Positions 48,531 through 59,009 of a DNA stretch of 64,000 nt are shown one piece after another (position 1 is the first letter of the stretch; every line of letters begins with the position of its first letter). The stretch covers positions 14,391,435 through 14,455,434 of the forward strand of contig CM034389.1 in assembly GCA_019925095.2 (NCBI GenBank), read 5' to 3'. Source of the DNA: Dendrolimus kikuchii (Eukaryota; Arthropoda; Insecta; Lepidoptera; Lasiocampidae). The translations under genes and the position numbers were made by a program. The notes under the pieces were generated by a model that did not search any database, was not told where the DNA came from, and worked only from the letters and a program-made list of their open reading frames with translations.

Positions 48531-49185
48531 AATATTAATGAATAAGGTTTAGTTATATTATATACTTTCCATTGTATTGGTTTCGAATTATTGTAATTTC
48601 AAAAATTTAATTACAAGTATTACAGATTTATTTTTGAAAACAAGTTCTTTTTGCATCAGCAGGTATAATTTTAATGAAAAATGCATATATTTCATTCGAT
48701 ATTTAAACAAAGATATTCCTTTATTAAATGCATGTACTATTATTACTTATATACAATTGCATCTCAGCTAAAAACTTAAACAAGCCTTCGGTGACCGCGT
48801 CACTCTATATGAATGACATACGCAAACAGATGGTGGCTTTTTGTGACGGTTACGTTCAATTTGTCAATTGCCGCGTTTACTCACACATCGAGTGAGTGCA
48901 CGAGGAAAGCCAACGGACCGTCCGTGTACAGAGAAAAGTATGCGTATAAACAGCGTCTTACATATATGTACATACATATATCAATATACAATATATTAAC
49001 CGTGTAGAGTAGTTAATGCTAGAACTAGATATATTTCATCATTGGGAGATTCTATTCACAGATATTATTTTTATTATCTGTCTGTTCAAACGTTATTGGA
49101 CGTATTCTTTTTAGAGATGATTCTTTAATTTTTAAAAATATTTTCCTTTTGTTTTTTAATTATGTCAATATGGTTTTTCGAAAAT
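48531..49185. other. AT-rich, nothing recognised
   Basis: A mild GC rise at 48800-48940 ('ggtggctttttgtgacggtt'), otherwise nothing. Confidence 0.4.
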
Positions 49186-49535
49186 ACATACATACATACA
49201 TACATAACTTCACGCCAGTTCCCTTGCGGGGTAGGCACGAACAACAGAGTGCCATTTAGGCTTATTCTTACACACCTCACTTGCCTCTTTGACATTCATA
49301 ACTCTTGTCATGCAGGCTCGTCTGTTCTTAAGGCTCCTGACATCACCTTCTGCTAGTACACGATCAATTTGATCATGGAAGGTGTGTCGTGGCCTTCCAC
49401 GACTTCTGCATCCATCCACTTTTGCATTGTATATCTGTTTAGTCATTCTTTCATCATGCATTCTTTCCACATGCCCGAACCACCGGAGCATTCCTTTCCT
49501 TACCTTCACCCCGACACTCTCTTTCAGACCAACTC
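49186..49535 (-). mobile_element. 5'-truncated LINE copy, same family as 15139-17676
   Basis: On the minus strand it encodes the last 99 residues of the same ORF2, from VKVRKGMLRWFGHVERM to AYPARELA. I see no amino-acid difference from the 17.3-17.65 kb copy. It ends in the same TATG tail (CATA repeats on the plus strand at 49187-49205). The 5' break lies at 49535, inside the VGLKESVG region. I could not find a clear target-site duplication. Confidence 0.9.
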
Positions 49536-49679
49536 AACAATCACTAATATTTTCCACTTATGATGTAATATTTGTATCTCTCAATTCCCTATTCTTCATT
49601 TTCGACATACTCATAATTGAAATTGTAAAAGACAATAATAATAATACATATAATGTTGGTCCACAACATCACATCATCG

Positions 49680-49870
49680 AAATGTGATCGCATGGTGCGA
49701 GCGGTGGCTGGCTCGGACACAGCTCTCGCGGCAAGTTCAAGGTGAGCGCGTCGCTCCGCCCACACGCTCCGTGCCGCGCGAGCTCTGCGCAAGCGCACGA
49801 CGCACCGCACGACCGTTACACTGGAATGGACGAGTGGTCCACTGGACCTCATACACGCGTCCATTCTTAA
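49680..49870. promoter_or_regulatory. CpG-rich islet near grh exon
   Basis: About 190 bp of CpG-dense sequence ('gctccgtgccgcgcgagctc') between the LINE copy and Family E. Open frames on both strands are Arg/Ala-rich and unlike any family I know. Likely regulatory. Confidence 0.3.
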
Positions 49871-50084
49871 CTTGCACAAATCATCATTGTTACAACTGAT
49901 TTAACCACACGATAACGTGCCAATAGAATGCTAATTACTCTCGCTCATTGTGGCCTACGAAACCATGTATAATTATACTTTTTAAGATCGTAGGTTGGTT
50001 GGTAGCTTTTCTATGTGCATACACATATTTCGCTTTTGTTTTCAACGTCAATTATTTATTTATAGTTGAATTATATATTACTAT

Positions 50085-50280
50085 CGGCCCGGCACGATTT
50101 CACCCGCGTTCTGTCCCGCTCCCGTGGTATATAGCGTAATGTTATATAGCCTATAACACTCCCTGTTAACGTAGCTTTCTAACAGTAAAAGAATTTTTAA
50201 AATCGGTTTAGTAGATCCAGAGATTACCCCCTACAACGTCACAAACTTTACCTCTTTGTAATATAAGTATAGATAAAAGA
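50085..50280 (+). repeat. Family E repeat
   Basis: 'atcggcccggcacgatttca' start, 'tatatagcctataacactcc', 'aacagtaaaagaatttttaa', 'ctttacctctttgtaatata' end. Confidence 0.55.
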
Positions 50281-50318
50281 TTGTCTCACGCTTTCAGAGG
50301 TAAAAAAACAATAAAAAG

Positions 50319-50319
50319 T

Positions 50320-50374
<55 letters not shown>
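50319..50374. repeat. (TA)n microsatellite
   Basis: An uninterrupted TA run of about 27 units, next to the grh exon's downstream intron. Confidence 0.9.
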
Positions 50375-50378
<4 letters not shown>

Positions 50379-50622
50379 ACGAATAATTTTGAAATATACT
50401 AGCACCGACTGCGACGGAATTTCCGACTATTTAATTAGCCTTGACACCTGGCGACGGCAACAACGTGATATTTTTATATAGTCTTCTTATTAATCCGTGG
50501 CAATAAAACACGATTTCATACAGGTATCAAAATTTATGTTCGTAGTCATCATTAAAACTTATTTTGTATACGCGGTTACCTCATTATTGAAACATTCGCA
50601 AAGAATTAAATGGCAAGTTTAC

Positions 50623-51254
50623 CTGGGTATCGTGATGACCTGGCCGAGTTCGTCGACGACGTGGTCGGCGAGCACCAACACGGTGGGCTGCCCCGGCGCA
50701 CCCACCACCACCGACACGCCGCCGTCGACCAGCTGCCCTCCCCCACCCACCAGCTGCCCGTCGTCCAGTTGCCCGCTTATCATCTCCACTCGCTTCTGAT
50801 CAGGCGTGGTCGTGTATATTACAGTCTGTTTATCATCCTCATAAATTAAATCTATAGGTGTCTTCTCGTCTATAGACTCCATGCCCTGATCATAGACATC
50901 GGGCTGGACAGGCACTTTGCTATCGGTGGCATACGCGGCTAGCTCGTGCGGCGAGTGGCGGTAAGAGTGGGCTTCCGGGGGGTAGCCATCGTCGGAGTCC
51001 ATCTCCACTTTATGCGGGTAGTAGTCGTGCGCAGGCTGCACGGGCGTCATGGTGGCGAGCACAGCGTGCGCGGGCGCCGGCGAGCGCGGCGCGGACGACG
51101 GCGACCCGCCCGCTTTTGGAGTGCGCGAGCGCTCCTCGCACGCGGGCACCGGCGATGGCGTAGCGGACATACCGCTTGGCCTCGGCGCGAAAGGCGACGT
51201 CTTCGTGCAGGCGGAGGCTCCCTTTAGGAGCACCCCGCTCAACACTCGACTCCC
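50623..51254 (-). CDS. grh: Grainyhead transcription factor, N-terminal regulatory exon
   Basis: A 632-base open exon encodes about 210 residues. Near its 3' end it carries TPIDLIYEDDKQTVIYTT, then PDQKRVEMISG, GQLV and GQPTVLVLADH. This order matches the region of insect Grainyhead before the DNA-binding domain (IDLIY, K-TVIY-TT, DQK, SGG, GQPVYIVADG). The first half is rich in Pro, Ser and Ala (SATPSPVP, GGSPSSAPRSPAPAH), as expected of an activation region. The acceptor used is ttacatttag, because an in-frame TAG lies immediately upstream; the donor is CCCAG-GTAAAC, phase 2. Without an upstream coding exon, translation would start at the MSATPSP methionine. Grainyhead drives epidermal and cuticle barrier genes; its CP2-type DNA-binding and dimerisation exons are not in view and would lie at lower coordinates. 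The match rests on remembered family motifs. Confidence 0.75.
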
Positions 51255-51607
51255 CTAAATGTAATTTCTGAAAGTGAATACCATACATTCGTCATTGACA
51301 GTACAACATTAAAGTAATACGTTATATTAATACAGTAAATGACGTGCTCGTTTTATGATTTACCGACAATAAATGTTTACTTTTCAGAATTCTCTGCTGT
51401 CGTTATAAACTTTCATTTAAAAGAGTTATATGATATTAGTCAAAAAAAAATCTAAATCAACTGAAATCATTCTTTGTCTCCACTACTTTGAAGACAAAGA
51501 TTGGTCATAAATATGAAAAAGGGATAAAAGCCATGAGGTCAGAAGCGGCACGATGCACTAACAGCTGATCGGGGTTCAGTTAGAAAAGAACGAGTATCAA
51601 GTGGCAC
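51255..51607 (-). other. putative intron between candidate grh exons
   Basis: This 353 bp AT-rich interval separates the two candidate exons. Its donor side reads GTGCCACTTG and its acceptor side ttacatttag. No repeat is recognised in it. Confidence 0.35.
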
Positions 51608-51721
51608 CTGAACGGTGTGCACCGAGAAGCGGCCGAACTCGTTGAACAGCCACGGCCGCGGCACCCGCCGCCGCACCACCACCCAACGGTACAAACTGGT
51701 AACAATATTGTATCCACGTGG
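51608..51721 (-). CDS. candidate upstream grh exon (38 codons)
   Basis: A 114-base stretch is open in one minus-strand frame and encodes PRGYNIVTSLYRW, then VPRPWLFNEFGRFSVHTVQ. It is bounded by an acceptor (gtttgacag) right after an in-frame stop, and by a weak donor (CAG-GTGCCA). Codon third positions are strongly G/C (GTG, CGG, CTG, TTC, CAC, ACC), unlike the AT-rich flanks. Phase is 0 at both ends and therefore compatible with the grh exon 353 bp downstream. There is no methionine, so an exon further upstream would have to supply the start. It could instead be part of a CpG-rich 5' UTR; I do not recognise the peptide. Confidence 0.35.
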
Positions 51722-51729
51722 CTGTCAAA

Positions 51730-52989
51730 CTCGTCAGTACACAACAATCATTCACAAATATAGTGTATTACGTATGAACTGTGTGCCGCCTCTAACGACT
51801 GACTGACCGCAGACCATCGCCACAACGAATTGCAGACAGCATCCACCAACGATTTACTTCTTGGTTGTTCCACAACATGGATACCACCTCTATAATGAAC
51901 AACAGCCCATAATATTAATTAACAAAATAACAACAAACTATATTGTATCTATTCTACATTACAGGAAAAATAAGAGTTGGTTTAATAAACAAAACTTACA
52001 TTACACAACTTTTCTATAATAGACTTTAAACAAATAAACCCTTTTCCTAAAAGCATCTCATCCTCGTCTGAAACCTACCATACAGACTTATTTATGTTAG
52101 TCACATTGTAGGTATGAGCTTATAATGTCATCATTTGTTTAAATGTAAAAAGACAAAGAACCAAATAATAATTCATATCTCACTAAATTCAGATGAGTGA
52201 GTGAGTCAGACAAGTAATCAAAACAATCTTGGCCGGAAAATTAATATCATTTAATATTATTAGTTATAACATAAAGTAGCATATAGCTTGCGACTTCGCG
52301 AATCGCTGAAAATACAATTCATATAAACAAAAGGTTTTTAAAAGAAAACATGTAACAGAAAAAAATATGTACTTATTTACAACTTTTATGCAGGTAGATT
52401 CGTTGTGAAAATTTTAGTTACTTTATAGCTGAATAAGGCAAATAATGGGCTGGGTTCTGTACCACAAATATAAAAGTATTAAGTATATTGTAGTAGTAGA
52501 AGATTTACAACATTGACATTTAGTTCATGATCGGTTTATTTTATTTACGCCTGGAAAAACACTGGTTTAGAGCCAGCTTGAAGCAACAAAAATAAAATAA
52601 GAAAAGGTTCGACTGGCTGAGCGCTATGTCGGCCTGGGACGTCCGAGTGTGCGCACACAGATAGCTGAAGCTCGCTCGCCACATCGTTATAGGACATGTA
52701 AGCGCGTAATTCACTCACACGCACAAAGATCGCTCTTGTGCTAGTGACAGCACCAGCACACAAGTTTGCAATTCACATACACAAGGCGAAACCATTTACT
52801 CTGTACTTTTATAAATATTTCATAGAGATAACTGACAGACTACAATGTCGGCAACTCGATTTATGGAAGATCGATTTTGATGGCACTACTGCAACTAGAT
52901 AGTTTTATTAGGAAAACAGGACCATACAGATATGGTTTGATGGTTATCACTGAACATTGTGTTGGATTGAAGAAACAAGCACGTCATTG
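51730..52989. other. non-coding region upstream of grh exon
   Basis: Mostly AT-rich, with a moderately CpG-rich islet at about 52605-52765. The minus frame there (an in-frame ATG near 52699, peptide MSYNDVASELQLSVC) has no convincing splice donor, so I do not call it coding. No known repeat is seen. Confidence 0.4.
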
Positions 52990-53475
52990 CACTGTTAGTA
53001 AGTGCGCGTCGGGGGCGGCGGATCGGCGCAGGCGTCCTGGCGCGGGTCGTCACGCTCGCGCGTCAAACTAGTCTCGTGACGTCACAGTCCGCCCGGCGAA
53101 ACAAGAAAACCGGCCGGGCGGCGCAAGGCGCAACCGACCGCGGCGAGCAGCGGCGGCGGTGCGCGGGCAGCACCACAGCGGCGCAGTGGCGGACGCGCTC
53201 TCGGCCGACCCCGACGCGCCACCGGCGTTTCACATACCGTGGGCGGCGTCTCGGCGCTGAGCACGGCGCGGGCCGGTGCGCGGGCGCGGGTACACGAGCA
53301 CGCGGCGAACGGCGCTACGGAGCGCGGGCGCAGGTGCTCTGAGCGCAGCAGCCTCCGCACGCCGGCGCCGCCGCCCTCCTCGCCTCCCCGCGCGCCGCCC
53401 GCGCCTTCTCTCGCACGCACCAAAACGACGAATTTATCTTCCGTGCATTGCTGGCCCTCCTATCCGAGGACGTTG
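52990..53475 (-). promoter_or_regulatory. CpG island, candidate grh promoter and first exon
   Basis: About 480 bp of very GC-rich, CpG-dense sequence stands out from an AT-rich background. It contains a perfect CRE palindrome (TGACGTCA, about 53079-53086). On the minus strand a good splice donor, ACG-GTATGTGA, falls after 53238, so a non-coding first exon running leftwards from about 53450 is plausible. The only ATG I saw there on the minus strand opens a five-codon upstream ORF (near 53443). ORFs of about 70-125 residues exist in several frames but are Arg/Ala/Pro-rich products of the composition. It could also serve as an enhancer or a promoter for a plus-strand transcript. Confidence 0.5.
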
Positions 53476-53865
53476 CCCAGGGTGGCTCGCCGAACCCTCG
53501 CAGAAAAATGTTTATGTACCTACCCATTGCAGTGTACTACTACCTACACGTCGCGCAATGCATTCATTTGTGACTGTTGTATACTATATTGTGTATTCAT
53601 TTGGTGCTAAGGAAAATACGACTTATTCGTTGCTCAACGACGACTAAAAGCGCTTTTTACTTGGAAACGCAAGTTTTGAATAGTATTTGCATTAACGCCC
53701 AAGGCGGGGAACGCCACTGCGTCTCGCAGGCTACGGCCGGCAGTGGCCAGTACAGTAATTACAAAACTCTGAACTGCTACTGCGGTATTGCCCAATTTTA
53801 CGCAATATCCTTTATTGGATTATCATGTAACACCTACGATATCATTTTGAATTTTTATGGTGGAC
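53476..53865. other. non-coding, right flank of CpG island
   Basis: The sequence grades from GC-rich to AT-rich. The plus ORF at 53577-54014 runs on into a dispersed repeat (Family F) and is not a gene. Confidence 0.4.
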
Positions 53866-54080
53866 TAGCTGCGCCCCGCGGTTTCACCCGCGTGGTGATG
53901 GAAAATCGTTATATTTTGGATAATTCACACTATATCTTTATAAATTATAGCCTATGTGTTATTCTGATGTGTAAGCTATATTATTGTAAAGTTTCATTCA
54001 AATCCATTCAGTAGTTTTTGCGTGAAAAAGTAACAAACATACATCCATACATTCTTACAAACTTTCGCGTTTAGAATATC
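53865..54080 (+). repeat. Family F repeat
   Basis: The second close copy of 19490-19705. The open frame through it starts in unrelated flank and is incidental. Confidence 0.75.
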
Positions 54081-54714
54081 AGTAGGATATATTGCATGTC
54101 TTTTCAAGGGTATTAATATAAATTTAAAACCTGTTATAGTAAATACATAGGAGGGAAATGGGAAACTTTCATACCCTTTACTTTAATAGAAGATTTAATG
54201 AGTTAAATAATAACTAAGGTGACAAACAACAATCTGATAGGACAATTCAACGAAAGACTGTACTTGTACATTAGTTTATCATTTCCCTTCCTTGGGTGGT
54301 GTACCCGATGCTTGTCATAGAAATGAATAAATATAGAGTTGGTAATTTGAAAACATTATTGACTTCTGTAAACGTGGCAAGCCTTCTTTTGAATCTCATA
54401 CAGTTCTTACTACAAAAAGCCTAGGTGCTGTTGCATTATAAAATTAGTATAATGTTAGAACAATAATAAGAAAATTCTCTCTTTATACAAGAAAATAAAC
54501 CTTTTTTGATTAGGATTACGTAGTTGTTTTAACAAACACAGATATAAAATTATCAGTCTGTCCGTCTGTCTATGCATATCTCACATTCGTCTTTTTTTTA
54601 AATATCTGTCTGTATATCACAATCATTTTTCTCACAAACTACTGGGTCTATATGTTTAAAATTTATCAGAAAGGTTTACCATTCTATATGCCGCTACACA
54701 ATCAAAATATATGT
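54081..54714. other. AT-rich, nothing recognised
   Basis: Non-coding sequence between Family F and SINE1; no signal. Confidence 0.5.
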
Positions 54715-54965
54715 TCGCTAATGACTTAATGGCGAGTTCGAATCCCAGCCAGAACGCATGCACCACTTAGTCAGTTTTCTGAAGTAATGTGCATATTGTT
54801 ACAATTACTAAGTGCTGACAACGGTGAAGGAAAACATCGTGATGAAACGTACACATCGAGATAACCGATATATCAAACCAAACCGACCGATATATCAAGC
54901 CGCCTTGGACAAGCGTGGCGGGTATAGTGTCCATTTCATAGTTGATTATCCCAAATTCGTAGATG
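54715..54965 (+). repeat. tRNA-derived SINE (SINE1)
   Basis: 'tggcgagttcgaatcccagc' (B-box), 'cacttagtcagttttctgaa', 'ggtgaaggaaaacatcgtga', 'acaagcgtggcgggtatagt'. The 63-residue ORF is incidental. Confidence 0.7.
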
Positions 54966-55136
54966 TTCTACATGTACTTGGTTTTCGTCGAAGAGATTTG
55001 TAATCTCTTCGTATTCTACCGTCAGCTCCGTAGAGCAGTGTTCCGCAAAGTATGTACCGCGGCACACTGTTAGCCAGGAAGCCAGCAGTCAGACGTTTAT
55101 AAGCTAATATTATTATTATTTACTAAGATATGCCTG

Positions 55137-55800
55137 TGACTTCGTCAACGCTTGATTTGAGATTCCCGCGGGATTCCCTGGACACAAAATGTCTCAGCAT
55201 TTAAAAAAGAATGTAAGCTACCGTTTTAGTAAAACTTTCTCGGAATAAGCTAATTTTTATGCACTCGAACAACTACAAACTGCTCCCGGGAAGACTCCCG
55301 CCGGATTCCCAGTATAGGAAAAAGAAAAAATATTTATTTCGAACTTAGAACATACAAAAAAAACACAATTTATTACATAAATTTGCTATCGATCAGTGAA
55401 AATATCACATTGGAATTCGATTTTTGAAGTGATAACTTCTATGGGAAGGTAAACCGCTTCGTTGCGTAACGCGTTACGGCGCCAATCTGTCTGGCTTCCC
55501 TTTTTCTCACGCAAGTTATCACTTCTTTCGAGCATCCCGAGACGCACACGTTTTTTAATCTGGCCGTTTTAAATTATCCCCACAAAAATTCCCGCGGGAT
55601 TCCCAGATAGAAAGTAGCGCAAATTTTAATTTTTTATCATTTGCTGTCGATCAGCGATAACCGCATCGAAATCCGCCCAGTAGTTTTTACGTAAATTCCG
55701 AACAAACACGCAAGAAATCTAAAAAAATATATTGTCTATTCCAGTTGTTTTTTTTAACAGCTTCTATGTACAGCATATTTAGAATTTATAATTATATAAT
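55137..55800 (-). repeat. Family A copy with nested 100 bp insertion
   Basis: Reverse Family A blocks ('gattcccgcgggattccctg', 'aactgctcccgggaag', 'tgctatcgatcagtgaaaat', 'cgtaaattccgaacaaacac') flank an inserted palindromic segment at 55426-55525. Confidence 0.65.
55426..55525. mobile_element. 100 bp fold-back insertion inside Family A
   Basis: Perfect 13 bp terminal inverted repeats, GAAGTGATAACTT at 55426-55438 and AAGTTATCACTTC at 55513-55525. A perfect 14 bp palindrome, cgtaacgcgttacg (55465-55478), sits in the middle. The Family A text resumes on the right at about 55550, so this is an insertion into it. Confidence 0.65.
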
Positions 55801-56130
55801 ATACTAGCTGATGCCCGCGACCTCATCCACATGGAGCGGTTTTTTAACTATCCCACGGGAACTCTTTAATTTTTCGGGATCAAAAGTATCCTATATGTTG
55901 ACCAGGGATATAAGCTACCACCATACAAAATTTCATTTAAATCGGTTCAGGCGTTTCGGAGATTAGCCGGTACAAACAGGCAGACAAACAGACACATCGA
56001 CAAACAGAGAAACAAAAAATTTGAAAAAAATCTGAATTAGTTCTATTTCCCTTCTTACATCCCCCTGACTCGGTTTTTAGCATTTTTATTTCATTGTACA
56101 GAAATTCGACCTCTACTGTTTTATTCTATG
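55801..56130 (+). repeat. Family H dispersed repeat
   Basis: It starts 'tactagctgatgcccgcgac' (the frequent lepidopteran 'actagctg..cccgcg' edge), ends 'cgacctctactgttttattc', and aligns to the reverse of 43680-44015. It sits head-to-edge with the Family A copy on its left. Confidence 0.75.
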
Positions 56131-57083
56131 TAATAATAATATATATTAATAATATAATATTAATAATTACTTTAATTTTAAACACTAGATGGAAGGATAT
56201 TCGCTTGTTGTCAAAATATATCCCTCTAACTTTTCAACTATTAAATGGAAAACTGAAAAAATTCTACTTTGTTTAATCTTATAGTTTTCTTGAATGAGTT
56301 TGAAGTATTTTTTTAATGTTCGCTTTTAGAATTCAAAAGCTTTAGTAGAAACACACTTTACTTCTTCAGTAGCTCATAATTATCTCAATAAATAATTATC
56401 AACATATATAAAACAAGTAGCCGTGTGCGAGTTGGGTTCGCGCATGGAATATGTTTCTTTTTAAACCACACTGCTTATTATAAGAAAGGTTTTAGTCCAT
56501 ACAACTTTGAAAGGATTATTAAGCTTTTTGCATACAATTATTTTAAGTACATATTGATAATCACACAATTAGTCTGTACCCGTCGACCCCTGTCATACCG
56601 TCGAAGCGTTGCCACTTCATTTCGTTATTTTTTTAACAATTTTTTATCGAGCTCGAAATTCCATCACGATATTAATTCAAAAGCTTGACATAAATGTACA
56701 AATAAAAATATCAACATACAACAGTATAAATGTTCACATTCATGTGCGGTTTTCTCAAAAATTCTGTTTGATAATAAATCATCTTATTTTTTGGCAAAAT
56801 ATAAGTTGTGTATTTAACACTTATTAAATTCAAATTGTAAAACATGCTAAAAGGCATCTTGTATTCGTACCCCACTGGAATAATATTGATCATCTTTCAA
56901 AATTTTACTTCGATAAATAAATCGGAATTAGATTTAAAAAAATAGTAATTTTTACCCTATAAGCAACCGTGATCTACATAGACATGTCAAATTTCATATA
57001 TCTAGGTTTAGTAGTTCATAAGACAATCGGCTATAAAATACAGACATACATCGGAACAAGACCATGAAGTACCTTTCTTTTTT
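56131..57083. other. AT-rich, nothing recognised
   Basis: Overlapping short ORFs (56425-56893) come from low GC; none has a domain. Confidence 0.5.
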
Positions 57084-57120
57084 TTAGAAAGAAAGAAAGA
57101 AGAAAGAAGAAAGAAAAACT
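57084..57120. repeat. AAAG/AAG microsatellite
   Basis: The aaagaaagaaagaag run is followed by 'aaaaactttatttgaagaaa', the reverse of a typical LINE 3' end, so it may be a retroelement tail. Confidence 0.6.
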
Positions 57121-57257
57121 TTATTTGAAGAAATTGCGACGCAATTACATTCCTTATACATTTTACGAGATCTTTCATTATTCAAGTACATGTTCTTACA
57201 CATTTTAATTGCACTAATGGGCCTGTACTGATTCACAAAGGTCCTTCCTTCCAAACC

Positions 57258-57635
57258 TATAATATTATAACATTCTGTACATGCCGTGTCTGTACATTAA
57301 AGCTTCTTAAAAATACTTTAGACTGATAGACTTTACATACATACATAGCTTCACGCTTAGACTTTAAATGGCTAAATTAAAAAAAACGAATACCAACGTG
57401 ATTATAGCAAATTTTTTGTAATAAAATCTGTGATATTTTTCGTCCCGGGAATCCTGCGAGAATTTTCCCGGGAGCGGTTCGAAGTTGTTCAGCTACATAA
57501 AAATTAGCTTATTCCGACAGTTTTCACTAAAACGATAGCTTACATTCTTTTTTAAATGCTACGATACTTTGTGCCCCGGGAATCCCGCGAGAATTTCAAG
57601 TCAAGCGTGGACGAAGTCGCGGACATATCCTAGTT
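57258..57635 (+). repeat. Family A dispersed repeat
   Basis: It starts 'cctataatattataacattc' and ends 'gacgaagtcgcggacatatc'. Its last 100 bases closely match the 14.99-15.07 kb copy. At 57336-57352 it also holds a tiny 'tacatacatacatagcttca' piece resembling the tail junction of the 49186 LINE. Confidence 0.65.
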
Positions 57636-58092
57636 TCATCTAAAACTACAATTCATCTACACATGTGTGAAGTACTACTGCTAATTAAGACTTAAAACAA
57701 CAGTGCCATATATAGACAGACAAACATACGGGTAAACATGACTAAATTATAAGAAACTTAAAATCCTTAAGTAGAAAATACTTATATATTTACAGATTAC
57801 CGTAGTAAGTAATTAGTGAAGTACATCTACGGAATTAGAGAGTGACGGGGCCAGTTGCCAGAAAACCACGATCTCGCCCAACTCTAGGAACATCATTTAC
57901 ACCATAGGAAACATTTTCAGTCAAGAGATACACCTGTGTGGTGTGTCATCGTACTAAAGGGCTCTTTTTCACTAAACGTTTTAACACTTTTTAACTAAGC
58001 CCGCTGTAAAAATTGCTCCTGTATGATTATTTTTATAATAAAAGTACTTATCCTACCTTCTTTTAACGCTAAAGAACATTACTTGCTTTATC
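57636..58092. other. AT-rich, nothing recognised
   Basis: Single-copy-looking sequence left of the 126 bp array. Confidence 0.4.
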
Positions 58093-58725
58093 TCCCTGCC
58101 TTCTCGTAATCTGTAGGACTGTGAAAAAATAATAACAAAGAACTACAAAGTCGTACACTTTCCGTATAAAATAATGCCATTGAATGTGTGTGCACTGTAC
58201 TAATAGTGGGTTCCTATATCTCTGCCTCCTCGTAATCTATAGGACCGTGAAAAAATAATAACAAAGAACTACAAAGTCGTATACTTTCCGTATAAAATAA
58301 TGCCATTGAATGTGTGTGCACTGTACTAATAGTGGGTTCCTATATCTCTGCCTCCTCGTAATCTATAGGACCGTGAAAAAATAATAACAAAGAACTACAA
58401 AGTCGTATACTTTCCGTATAAAATAATGCCATTGAATGTGTGTGCACTGTACTAATAGTGGGTTCCTATATCTCTGCCTCCTCGTAATCTATAGGACCGT
58501 GAAAAAATAATAACAAAGAACTACAAACTCGTACACTTTCGGTATAAAATAATGCCATTGAATGTGTGTGCACTGTACTAATAGTGGGTTCCTATATCTC
58601 TGCCTCCTCGTAATCTATAGGACCGTGAAAAAATAATAACAAAGAACTACAAACTTGTACACTTTCGGTATAAAATTATTCGTCATTGAATGTGTGTGTA
58701 CTGTACTAATGGCCGGTACTTATAT
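58093..58725. repeat. satellite array, five 126 bp units
   Basis: The anchor 'cgtaatct' recurs at 58105, 58231, 58357, 58483 and 58609, exactly 126 bp apart. Middle units are nearly identical; the first and last diverge. Each unit holds 'ttcctatatctctgcctcct' and 'ctataggaccgtga', a contracted echo of the Family G MITE ends. Confidence 0.9.
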
Positions 58726-58846
58726 CTTACCAACCGTTCATTTGCCTTACTATAGGTAAAAATGTGACATAAACTCCATACAAGTAATGGAAAAATTCCA
58801 CCGATTGTAGGACAAGTGAATGAATAGTTAAGATATAGGACCGGCC
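58711..58846. mobile_element. MITE (Family G), 136 bp
   Basis: Ends ggccggtacttatatcttac and gttaagatataggaccggcc. The same length and layout as 33039-33174. It directly abuts the 126 bp tandem array on its left. Confidence 0.8.
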
Positions 58847-59009
58847 ATGAATCAAACTAATTTTGTTGGTGGGTACTCTCTAATAGGAAAGCAAAACATT
58901 GAGCATAGAATAAATACATCAAAGATTTAACGCTAGGATGACAATCTGTTAAGGTAAAAATTTTGACAGAAAATAAAACTATAATATGTGTAATACTATA
59001 TGATGCGTT

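Noticed and set aside
52545..52763. Minus ORF with MSYNDVASELQLSVC as a possible grh start exon
   Set aside because: I found no convincing splice donor after the frame, and it has no match that I know.
53082..53423. 113-residue minus ORF (and overlapping plus ORFs) in the CpG island
   Set aside because: No ATG in frame, a stop just upstream, several frames open at once, Arg/Ala/Pro-rich; explained by CpG composition.
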